Assembly: GCA_973895155.1 (NCBI GenBank)
Contig: OZ316894.1
Location: 18,228,001 to 18,292,000 of the forward strand
DNA: 64,000 nt
DNA from: Marsupella aquatica
Taxonomy: Eukaryota; Marchantiophyta
Direction: 5' to 3'
Shown here: piece by piece, positions 55,290-64,000 of the stretch
How positions within the stretch are numbered: position 1 is the first letter of the stretch
How the letters are laid out: each line of letters starts with the position of its first letter
Translations under genes and position numbers: made by a program
The notes under the pieces: model-generated
Told to the model about the DNA's origin: nothing
Seen by the model: only the letters and a program-made list of their open reading frames with translations
Databases searched by the model: none

Positions 55290-55560
55290 GTCACTCTAAC
55301 CTCTAAAACTAATATATAGGCGTTAAGTTTGGAGGGATGGTAGGGTCAAATGCACCTGTAACCTCTAAAAGAATATATAGAGGTTGAATTTGGAAGGATG
55401 GCTTCCCACTGGTGGCCCCTATTCCTAAATATAAAATATATACAGGGGTTGAATTTGGAGGGATGGCTTCCACTGGTGGCCCCTATTCCTAAATAAAAAA
55501 GATATATAGGGGTTGAATTTGGAGGCCAAATATACCAGTGGCCTCTATCCCTCATAAATG
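55290..55560. repeat. ~70-bp tandem repeats upstream of VSR copy 2
   Basis: About four imperfect units with TATATAGGGGTTGAATTTGG, AGGGATGGCTTCCACTGG and TGGCCCCTATTCCTAAAT. The array ends just before the region homologous to the VSR1 promoter begins. Confidence 0.8.
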
Positions 55561-55609
55561 AATGGCAGCCAGGCTCCATTTTCGTAGCACCTGATTAGGA
55601 GTTCAAAAG

Positions 55610-56508
55610 GGATAGTAGAGGCAACATTGCAACAAGCCCCGTCAGAGGCGAGAGAAGCTATGGCGATGGAGACGACCCGACAGAGAGTTTCGTTGTACTG
55701 AAGCTTGAGAGCATGGCGGTGGTGGCGGAGATGTCGTTTCTCCGAGTGATGGGTATAGAGTGATTTTCTTCGGCAGGGATTCGGAGCAGACTCGAGAGGG
55801 AGGGGAGGGCCTGTGTATTCTTGCACACAGACCTATCGAGGTTTCGAGGTTTCGAGCTTTTGAGCTATGGAGTTGTTGATCAAGATCGAGTTCTCTCCCC
55901 TTTCAGCTTAGGTGTCTGGCCTTTGCGGTGAAGAGGTAGGGAGGGAGAGAGCGAGAGAGGTTTGTCACGGCCGTGTCTGGTGGTGAAAGGAAATCACGTC
56001 AGGAGGAGGAGGAGGTGGAAGTGAGACGAAAGGCGGAGAGGGCCGCTGTCGTCAAAAGGAAAGGAGTATTGTGGAAAGGAGCCTGATCGGGCTTGGAAGC
56101 TTGCTGTGTAGTTGTGGTCGTTTCTGTACCAACGACAGTCGTTTGACGAGGGTGGTGTGTATGTCGGTCGGTCGCAGAGCCGAGCGAGCAAGGTAACAGT
56201 GGGGACCTTTTCACTTTTCTTTTGTTTGAACCACTTGGCAATTGGTTAGCCTAGGCACTTGAACATCTGTCTGGTAGTTAAGATATAAATCAGCCGAGGT
56301 AGCCTCGAGATAGGCTGGCTGGTTGGAAGAGAGAGGTCGCGTGGGTTCTGGACGTTAAAATTGTTCGGGGACTCGTGGATTAGAGGCCGCTGAAGGAGGA
56401 TCTCTTGGAGCAGAATTGAAGGAGCATAGTTGGTGGGTTTGACTGAGTGCTCGGAGGTTTCATTGTTCGATACATTGATCAGGGTTTTTTGTTTAGACTG
56501 GTGCGACT
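55610..56508 (+). promoter_or_regulatory. 5' region of VSR copy 2: promoter, leader exon and 5' UTR intron
   Basis: Inverted relative to and homologous with 42003-42985. The leader exon ends GAGCGAGCAAG at 56192, followed by GTAACA; the intron runs 56193-56496 and ends TTTGTTTAG, twelve bases before the ATG. A GA-rich stretch (55945-55960) occupies the place of the long CT run in copy 1. Confidence 0.65.
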
Positions 56509-58401
56509 ATGGCAACGTTTCGGTTGAGCCCTGTGTTTGTCGTCGCTGCAATCCTTCACCTGCTGGTTGGCCTGGCATGGGGTGGATTTGTGGTGGAGGA
56601 GAACAGCATAAAAGTAACTTCACCGGATGACTTGAAAGGCACATATGACAGCGCCATCGGCAATTTTGGTATTCCGCAATATGGAGGAACAATGGTGGGA
56701 TCGGTAGTTTATCCAGCGGATGGCGCAAAGGCGTGTATACCAATTGGTACCACTCAGGACTGGCGTCAGCTTTCACAGGGCGGGGGACGTCCGGTCGTTG
56801 CTCTTGTCGATCGAGGCAATTGTTTCTTCGCCCTGAAAGTGTTCAATGCACAGCAAGCCGGAGCTGCTGCGGTACTGGTCGCTGATGACAGAGATGAGGA
56901 GCTGATCACCATGGAGGCCCCTGAAGATGGCAAGGACAGTATGGATTACGTCGATAACATCACAATTCCCTCGGCTTTGATTAGAAAAGACCTTGGCGTC
57001 AAGATGAAGAATTACTTGAAATCCGGAGAGGGAAATCTCATTATCAAATTAGACTGGAGGGAGGCTCTTCCGCACCCCGATGAGCGTGTCGAGTACGAGT
57101 TCTGGACGAACAGCAACGACGAATGTGGACCCAAATGTGATGTCCAGATGGATTTCGTGAAGAATTTCAAAGGAGCTGCCCAAATTCTTGAACGGGGAAA
57201 ATACACTCAGTTCACTCCTCATTACATCACATGGTACTGTCCTCAGTCCTTCATTCAGAGCAAGCAGTGCCAATCTCAGTGCATCAATAATGGAAGGTAC
57301 TGTGCACCAGATCCAGAGCAAGACTTCGGTCGAGGCTATGATGGGAAGGATGTTGTTGTGGAGAACTTGAGGCAGCTGTGTGCTTACAAGGCCTTCAAAG
57401 ATATTGGTAGGCCTTGGACTTGGTGGGATTATGTCACAGATTTTCAAATTCGATGCCCGATGAAAGACAACAAGTACAATAATGTTTGCGCCGAGGAGGT
57501 TATCACGTCTTTGGGGTTAGAGGTCGCTGAGATCAGGAAATGTATGGGCGATCCTGGAGCGGATGTGGAGAACCTTATATTGAGAGCACAGCAAGATGCA
57601 CAAGTTGGGCATGGTGATAGAGGTGACGTGACGTTATTGCCGACTATCATGATAAACCAACGGCAGTACCGAGGAAAGCTGGACAAGGGTGCCGTGTTGA
57701 AGGCTATCTGTTCTGGGTTTAAGGAAACCACAGATCCTCCTCCATGCTTGAGTGAAGAGGTGCAAACCAACGAATGCCTGCATAACAACGGAGGCTGCTG
57801 GCAGAGTCCCAAGGCCAATGTGACGGCTTGTCAGGATACTTTCCGTGGCCGAGTCTGCCAATGCCCTGTGGTACAGGGTGTTCAGTTCCAAGGAGACGGC
57901 TACAAGTCTTGTGAACCCATAGGAGCAGGGCGATGCAAGATTAACAATGGAGGTTGCTGGCAGGAATCCAAGGGAGGCGTCACCTTTTCTGCTTGCACGG
58001 CTTCCTTGTTGACAGGTTGTAGGTGTCCTGAAGGATTCAGGGGAGACGGGGTGAATGAATGCGTTGACATCAACGAGTGCTCAGAAAGGTTGGCGTGTCA
58101 GTGTCCAGAGTGCACCTGTAAAAACAAGTGGGGTGGTTATGATTGCCAGTGTAAAGGCGATCTTTTGTATATCACGGAACATGATACATGCATCAGTAAG
58201 TTGAGGTCCGCGTCCAAAGTGGGCTGGTGGATCTCACTAGTGATTGTGGCGGGGGTGGTAGCTATTGCATTGGGAGGCTATGTTGTGTACAAGTACAGAA
58301 TACAGTCATACATGGACTCAGAGATCCGTGCAATCATGGCTCAATACATGCCTTTGGACAGTCAGGCAGAGGTTTCTTACGAGCACAACACAGTTCCCTA
58401 A
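56509..58401 (+). CDS. VSR: Vacuolar sorting receptor (VSR), copy 2
   Basis: One uninterrupted frame of 630 residues, collinear with copy 1 and roughly 85-90 percent identical by eye. Same architecture: signal peptide, protease-associated domain ([20 protein letters not shown]), Cys-rich luminal region ([17 protein letters not shown]), EGF-like repeats, membrane helix near 570-593, and a cytosolic tail with YMPL at about 613-616. The ligand-binding landmarks and cysteines are kept, so both genes appear functional. Differences concentrate in the signal peptide, the loop after the first 70 residues and the last ten residues ([10 protein letters not shown] against [10 protein letters not shown]). 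Like copy 1 it lacks coding introns. Sequence similarity between the two loci continues about 400 bp past the stop, showing a DNA-level duplication rather than two retrocopies. Confidence 0.96.
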   Translation: MATFRLSPVFVVAAILHLLVGLAWGGFVVEENSIKVTSPDDLKGTYDSAIGNFGIPQYGGTMVGSVVYPADGAKACIPIGTTQDWRQLSQGGGRPVVALVDRGNCFFALKVFNAQQAGAAAVLVADDRDEELITMEAPEDGKDSMDYVDNITIPSALIRKDLGVKMKNYLKSGEGNLIIKLDWREALPHPDERVEYEFWTNSNDECGPKCDVQMDFVKNFKGAAQILERGKYTQFTPHYITWYCPQSFIQSKQCQSQCINNGRYCAPDPEQDFGRGYDGKDVVVENLRQLCAYKAFKDIGRPWTWWDYVTDFQIRCPMKDNKYNNVCAEEVITSLGLEVAEIRKCMGDPGADVENLILRAQQDAQVGHGDRGDVTLLPTIMINQRQYRGKLDKGAVLKAICSGFKETTDPPPCLSEEVQTNECLHNNGGCWQSPKANVTACQDTFRGRVCQCPVVQGVQFQGDGYKSCEPIGAGRCKINNGGCWQESKGGVTFSACTASLLTGCRCPEGFRGDGVNECVDINECSERLACQCPECTCKNKWGGYDCQCKGDLLYITEHDTCISKLRSASKVGWWISLVIVAGVVAIALGGYVVYKYRIQSYMDSEIRAIMAQYMPLDSQAEVSYEHNTVP

Positions 58402-58954
58402 ACTCATGATCTTCGAAACCGTAGGCGCTGTTCCTTCGTGGAGTGTTTCTCTCAGATGTATATTATTATCTCATGTCACTGCCGCTGAGACAATCTGCCC
58501 TGGTTTTCATGGGTAATTTATATTCCGTTTTGGTCGAGATTAGGAGTCTTGCCCCGGATTGTTGGTTAGCAGATAGACGCTTATGATGATTCTGCTGGCA
58601 CAGTACCTGAGCAACTCAGTTTACGTGTCGGAGTGAGCAGAGTGCTATTTGTTAACACCAGAGTTGTTTCTAGTCGAAGGTTTGAGTCTTTTGAGCATTC
58701 TTATTAATGAGATGAAGACTTCAGCGCCATTGGCATTGGCTGACGTTATTTCACAAACGTAGCAGGGAAATTTTATTTTTTAACAGCGTTAAGGCTTGGT
58801 TTTAACTTGCACGAGTATGGGCGTGGATACTCGTTGTTACACAGGGCCGAAGCTCGTCGCTAGTTTCTAGGAAATCCTGAGGGGCAGTCAGGGGTCGGTG
58901 TTTTCGTTGAAAGACTTCTTGCAGCATCTTGCGAAAGCTCTTTATTGAAAGCCC

Positions 58955-61499
58955 ATGGAGACATCTGCTTCTTCTGCCCCATCCGTGGAGACGAAATTGA
59001 AGGAGGGAGGGGGAGTTAGAGGGTTTAGACTGCCAAAGAGCGTGGGATCGTTCATAGCTGGCTCAGCAGCAGGGGTGACGAGCACTGCTGGACTGCAGCC
59101 CCTGGAGGTGATCAAGACACACATGCAGGCGCGTGACGGGCCGCACGGGCATAGCATCAGAGGCGCAGTGAAGACCGTGGCCGAGAGAGATGGCCTGAGA
59201 GGGTTTTGGAGGGGCACTGGTCCTGCTTGTGTGCGTGTGGGGTTCGGGGCGGGTCTTTATTTTGCCATGTTGGGCCCGATCATGTCCAGTTTGCAAACGA
59301 CCTCCAGCGGCCTCACCTCCTCCGCTCTTTTCTCTGCTCCTGCACATCCGATGCAGGAGAAAATGCCATCCGCATCCATCACTGCCACTGCAGGGGCTTT
59401 GACCAGATTGCTGGCTTCCACGATAACGTGCCCTATCACGGTCGTGAAAACTCGAATGGAGGTAGGGGCTTAAAGAAATATTTGTTATCACGTCTCGTTT
59501 GTTAATGTATATCCAGAAATATAAAAAAATTGCAACTTTGCGTGCAATTGTTTTTGCCAATATGTGAGGCAGCTGTTCAGGCTCAGTAAAATACGGTTCA
59601 AACTTTCGTTTAAGTGCTTCAGTTCGCATTATGGCAGCTTGCGTGATTTAGACAAAGAATCTGAGCTCCTTGGAGCGCTTACGTCATATTACTGGCTTGC
59701 ATCCATGACTCTGGGAGCAGTGCTAACGGTGCAGTATGCAGCAGCTTCGGGTTTGAACTACAGTGGGACGGCCAGCGCCCTTCTTTCCATCACTCGAACT
59801 GAGGGTCTTGCAGGTTCGTTGACGTCCTTTCTCTCTAAAGAATCAATGCCTGTGTCACTGAATTTCGTGAATTGTAAATTTTGAATGATGTTCAAGGATG
59901 CGAAATTCCACGATGGCTGATGAAAATTATGGAAGATGTCTATTAAATCGTTCGGTGATGTGAGGGTGATTCTTGTACTCTGCAGGTCTTTATAGTGGTG
60001 TGGTGCCAACTTTGGTAAGGGACGCACCGTACTCAGGCCTGTATTTGCTGCTGTACACACGTGTAAGGTATCTTCTCAAAGGTATGTATTATTGAACTTC
60101 TCTTGTAGTTGAAATTACAGATTGTTTCAGTTGATACTTCTCATTTTCCTTCTTGGATAAGGCACTGTCTTATTGATCTTTCTTTCTCTGTGTTTCCTTA
60201 ATTTGGCACTCTTGCACACCACAACGCCTGAGGTTTAAGGAGAGGTTTGAAGATGGACGAGCACATGGCAGTGCCACTGAAATTCCAGCCCCAGTTACTC
60301 CCTTGGAACATTTGGTAGAAATTGTAGATTACCCGGTCCATAAATGCCGAAATTGGGCAGACTTACATTGCAACACCATTGTTTGGTCTGATGCAGAAAA
60401 CTTCAGCCTTAATAGTATTCCTCAATTGTCTATCAACTTCATTTCAGGTATGTTTTGGTAGCCGGAGAGCTTGACTGCTAAAACGAGAGCAACTTGACTG
60501 TGTATTGTGAGGAGTGAAATTCGTTTTGAAGTACTTGGCAGGCTCTGTGTAATATCGGGAGGAAGGCAAGGACTCTCGTAGCGTATTGATGTGATACCTT
60601 CCTTTCCTATGCAGGGGCTTTTGCTGGATCTATTGCAACGTTACTGACACATCCTCCTGATGTGGTATGTCCTATTTATCATAACCTGTCAAAAATCTGG
60701 ATTTTCTTTACCTTTTATCTGAAGTGCACTGATGAGCAGATCAAGTTATCTTGTTATAATTAATCTTTGTGACAAACACTATTGGAATATGTTTTTTCAG
60801 GTACGCACAAGGCTGCAGCTTGAACGAGAAACCAGCCTGAATATTTTATCAACTGTACGACAGATTGTTCAGGTTTGTAAGTCAGCCATGAAACTAGATT
60901 TAGGGTTCGATGAAATAGTGGTTCTTGGGTATATGAAGTCTATGCCGGAATTGGTAATTTCCTATAATTGGATAGCCCAGCAAGGTTTTCGTGATTTAAT
61001 CGTTCCCTGCATTTATCAAATGATGTCCTCTATAGGTCGAAGGCGTCAGTGGACTTTTTGTGGGAGTGTTACCGCGAGTAGGGAAGCGGGGTTTACAGCA
61101 AGCTTTCTCGTGGTACGTGCAAGCTCCCGTCCCATCAACCTTCTGTTTCAAGTTTGCTCGCGGGAATGTCCAGCTTAGGTCTCCAATGGATTTTTAAATA
61201 GTTGTTTTGTGGAACAATGAAAGACCGGCGGTGGAGAATGTTCTGGGGGTGAGGGAACATGTTGAGGACGATCCGTGGTGATTCCAAGTTCTGCGGAAAC
61301 TATTTGTTGTCAAATGAGGCGGAGCGCATGTTGGCCATATCTTTAAGTCTTCTGTGTGGTTGATGTCTTCTTTACAGTTGAATTTTATTGTGATTTTTTG
61401 TCTTTGTCTCACGAGTGCACTGCGACTAATTTCGTACTCGGATCGCTTATCAGGACTATTTTTGAGGAGGTTTCTAGACTCTTGGATGGAAGATCATGA
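58955..61499 (+). CDS. Mitochondrial carrier, SLC25A38/Hem25-like (probable glycine carrier)
   Basis: Inner-membrane carrier; animal and yeast relatives import glycine for haem synthesis. Exons: 58955-59461, 59735-59813, 59986-60081, 60253-60447, 60615-60664, 60801-60872, 61036-61112, 61454-61499; GT..AG and phase-consistent, 373 residues. The three carrier signatures are PLEVIKTHMQ, PITVVKTRME and PPDVVRTRLQ. The block GLYSGVVPTLVRDAPYSGLY is close to the SLC25A38 wording around RDAPFSGIY, which supports this subfamily over general carriers. The fourth exon is the least certain: its acceptor (TTTGAAG at 60252) is weak and it adds an acidic insert of about 60 residues before SINFISGAFAG; omitting it keeps the frame and gives 308 residues, nearer the family size. 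The start at 58955 gives a short Ser/Thr-rich N-terminus before the first helix. Confidence 0.85.
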
Positions 61500-62346
61500 T
61501 GAGTATCATGCACAGAAAGCATCGGCTGACCCTGTAATTGAGTTACCGGCGAGTACTTTCACATAGAACATTTTTCAAACGATCTAATTTGATCAAATCA
61601 GACGGGTGTACAATTCCAATGCTGAGCTCAAGTTATATGCGAGTGTCTCTGGCGACTTGAGATGAAAATAGCTCCGAGGTATTGTAGATAATTCATTGTA
61701 TAGTTCTCTTAGCCAATGAGAAAGCTTTTGGCTTGTGTAGAACATATCTGTCTAAAAACTATTAGCGAAAAAATTGACATCAAATCTTTTATATGCACCG
61801 TCGTCTCCTTCTGATGATGAGTTGGTGGTTTTGCACTCCTGGGGAGCTATTGCTTTTCTAAATGCTTCATTGCCCAAAAGTGTAGTTCTCCTTTTGCTCG
61901 ATGTGCGAATATGTTAAGCCTAACCTTGATCAGATAGGAAGCTCTGTAGCTGGCTTAAAATCAAAGTGAAAGCGGATTGGCAAAAGTTACAACTTGCACC
62001 ACCAGTCCAGTTTAATACCGAACCATGTTGGAGAGACTACAATATAAATCATTGGCCCTTTGCAAAGCCCTCGTTTCAGGGGAGACAGTCCAGGTGCAAC
62101 ATGTGAAGTCACAGGCCAGAATAATAAAATATCCCATCTACAACTAGAATACCCAATCCCATGCACTTACCCTCTTACAAAATCAATTCTGGGCGAGAAT
62201 GATCAACGGCTGTTGGATTCTTTTGCATTTGTTCTCTAAACGTTCAATACAAAAAAGGGCGAGGCAGGAGTACTCCATCCTCACATCGGGCCTGAGGCAG
62301 GGTGCGACCGACTGCCCACTACTCCCTCATAATTGACGTATGCCTT
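61500..62346. other. 3' region of the carrier gene and intergenic DNA
   Basis: Probable 3' UTR followed by sequence with no supported feature. Confidence 0.4.
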
Positions 62347-62564
62347 GCTACCTACCCAGTGCCCAGGAGTGGAGTCTGTACATAACCTGACCAATGCCCA
62401 CGACTCCTGCCAGGCCCTCACTTTCTCACTCTCAATTGTGCAATAAACAGTCATGGCTACCTACCCAGTGCCCAGGAGTGGAGCCTGTACATAACCTGAC
62501 CAATGCCCACGACTCCTGCCAGGCCCTCACTTTCTCACTCTCAATTGTGCAATGAACAGTCATG
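62347..62564. repeat. Two 109-bp tandem units
   Basis: Units at 62347-62455 and 62456-62564 start GCTACCTACCCAGTGCCCAG and end AACAGTCATGG; they differ at about two positions, so the duplication is recent. Confidence 0.93.
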
Positions 62565-63538
62565 GCGCTCGTAGTAACATACCTTTTGTACCTGTCCGGT
62601 CCCTATTAGCTGCTCTAGTGGCTGTGGTTGGCGTGAAATCTTACTGTCTGGTTTATTTGCAGTTTGTAAGCTTCCTATACCATGCTAGATTACAGACACA
62701 AGCTCCTACTCTCTCCATTTTGGAGTCATCAGTGTAGGCGCCTTTGGGTTGGGGTGTGGGGGGGGGGGTGGAGGGGTTAGGAGAAGGTACGAGAAAATAT
62801 GATCAGCAGAGTCCAACTGTGCGTTCAATTTTTTCGTCTGACTCACGTGTTCAGCATATCCACTTGGGTCTTCACTCTTGCAAGAGAGGAAAGCAAGGCA
62901 ACTCTTTGGAGTACTGTAAGAGTGTGTTGCGCAAGGCAGGACCATCTACAGTAGTGGGCACTTCCCATTTCACGGCCAATACCCCATGTTTATTCAATCC
63001 CCACTCTGATTTTCAAAATGTAGCTATCGCCATCTCAACCATGCAAGGGCCCCCACAAAAGCTCCTCCCAAGTGTGCAGCAGGACTGGTTCCGTTCTTGC
63101 TTCCCTGGAAACAGAAAATTCCACAGCCTTGTTTGATCATCTGAGAAGTTTATCATTGACATTACAGATTTCCCAATCACAAGAATCCAAGTCTATGTTC
63201 CATCACATCCACCCAACCATTATTTTCTACAATCTGCAAGGAAATGAAACAGTTTAAGACGATACAGTTCATTCCTTGGACCAGCCATTACAGATTCACA
63301 TGGCTACAAAACTGACACCAGAGAGGACAAACGGCACCAAATCAAGAAAGTAACGTCCACCACCTAATGGCTTGACCTTTCAATTTATCGCTATGGGACG
63401 CATACATTATATTCCAAGAATTGATCTCTTGATACTGGAATTCCAAGACAAACATTGCCACTCCCTATGCAAAATAAATGTTATTCACACTGAACGTATC
63501 ATGCTGCCAGTTTTGGTGCAAGGCCTGAAGTAACTCAC
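62565..63538. other. Probable intron or 3' flank of the rhomboid gene; G-rich tract
   Basis: Contains GGGGTGTGGGGGGGGGGG at about 62753-62770, which could form a G-quadruplex. No further rhomboid exon was recognised on the minus strand, so the gene either ends with divergent exons here or continues beyond a long intron. Confidence 0.35.
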
Positions 63539-63895
63539 AGCTGTTGCCGCCCAAAGGTCAGAACCAATAATCACCACTCCCTGTGTTTCAAACAGAGGCA
63601 CAAGTTAGTCTTATTTACGGAAGTCGTCTCATATTTGATTCGCCGGTCATTCACATGAGAGTTTACGGGATACTCCAGTTGAGCTCCTTCCAAAGGTGGC
63701 GGGACCAACTTGTGTAACACGTGATGCAAAAATTACATAAAGGACATCATCTTCATTACAGTCGATTCCCTAGAAAGCTTGTTGACTTACAACTAAAGCA
63801 GCTGGAACAGGAATGATGAGGTTCATGTATATTATCCTCTGAGGGAATAACAAAATGTCCAGAAGAATGATGGCGTTCACTGCTCCACTTGAACC
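63539..63895 (-). CDS. Rhomboid-family intramembrane protease, two exons (partial)
   Basis: Two minus-strand exons, 63895-63791 and 63580-63539, joined by a GT..AG intron in phase 0. The first encodes GSSGAVNAIILLDILLFP and MNLIIPVPAALV; GSSGA is the rhomboid GxSG motif whose Ser is the nucleophile. The second encodes GVVIIGSDLWAATA, fitting the next helix. The wording resembles organellar plant rhomboids (mitochondrial RBL12 type), recalled from family knowledge. The 5' part lies beyond the right edge or in an intron up to 64000, and the helix with the catalytic His was not found to the left, so the gene is incomplete as read. Confidence 0.65.
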
Positions 63896-64000
63896 CTGCA
63901 GAGCAACACATAAACCTAGCGAAAATGCAAAAGATAAAATCGTATTTGAGGCTATGTATACAAAGCACTGTTCCAAAGACGGCAGAGAATTTGCAGGTCG

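Overview
This is eukaryotic nuclear DNA from a land plant. Genes have many short introns with GT..AG ends, three of the encoded proteins carry plastid-type or other organelle-type N-termini or belong to plastid families, vacuolar sorting receptors are present, and intergenic DNA is AT-rich and full of retroelement debris. The style (short introns, plant-only families, coding regions only moderately conserved with Arabidopsis proteins known from memory) suggests a bryophyte, probably a moss, but the lineage is an inference. No bacterial operon, CRISPR array or rRNA gene was seen.

Layout. (1) 66-5588 (+): 3' part of a chloroplast glutamyl endopeptidase gene (prolyl-oligopeptidase family); its 5' end lies outside the window. 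(2) 5600-11290: gene-poor DNA with a degenerate purine-rich minisatellite, a dispersed CCCGTGC..TTGCACGG motif, a perfect foldback and a ~52-bp tandem repeat. (3) 11298-15574 (+): a truncated pseudogene copy followed by a complete nine-exon ULP1/ESD4-type SUMO protease gene. (4) 15575-24529: no convincing gene, several short tandem duplications. (5) 24530-29486 (+): a complete ten-exon ClpD/ERD1-type chloroplast Hsp100 gene. (6) 32700-35728 (-): a three-exon gene for a probable plastid multi-pass membrane protein of unknown function. (7) 39690-58800: a large rearranged locus holding two head-to-head vacuolar sorting receptor genes whose coding regions have no introns, a third orphan copy of their 5' region, a 5'-truncated LINE with an exact 18-bp target duplication, copies of a ~400-bp dispersed repeat, an assembly gap, and several minisatellites. 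(8) 58955-61499 (+): an SLC25A38/Hem25-like mitochondrial carrier. (9) 63539-63895 (-): two exons of a rhomboid-family protease gene that runs off the right edge.

Functionally the genes are ordinary organelle and endomembrane housekeeping genes: stromal peptide degradation (CGEP, ClpD), SUMO removal (ESD4), vacuolar cargo sorting (VSR), mitochondrial glycine import (carrier) and intramembrane proteolysis. They do not form a cluster acting on one pathway. The most unusual part is the VSR inverted duplication with its orphan promoter. I did not find a convincing new biological system. Exon boundaries below were worked out by hand from splice signals, reading phase and remembered family homology, without transcript evidence.
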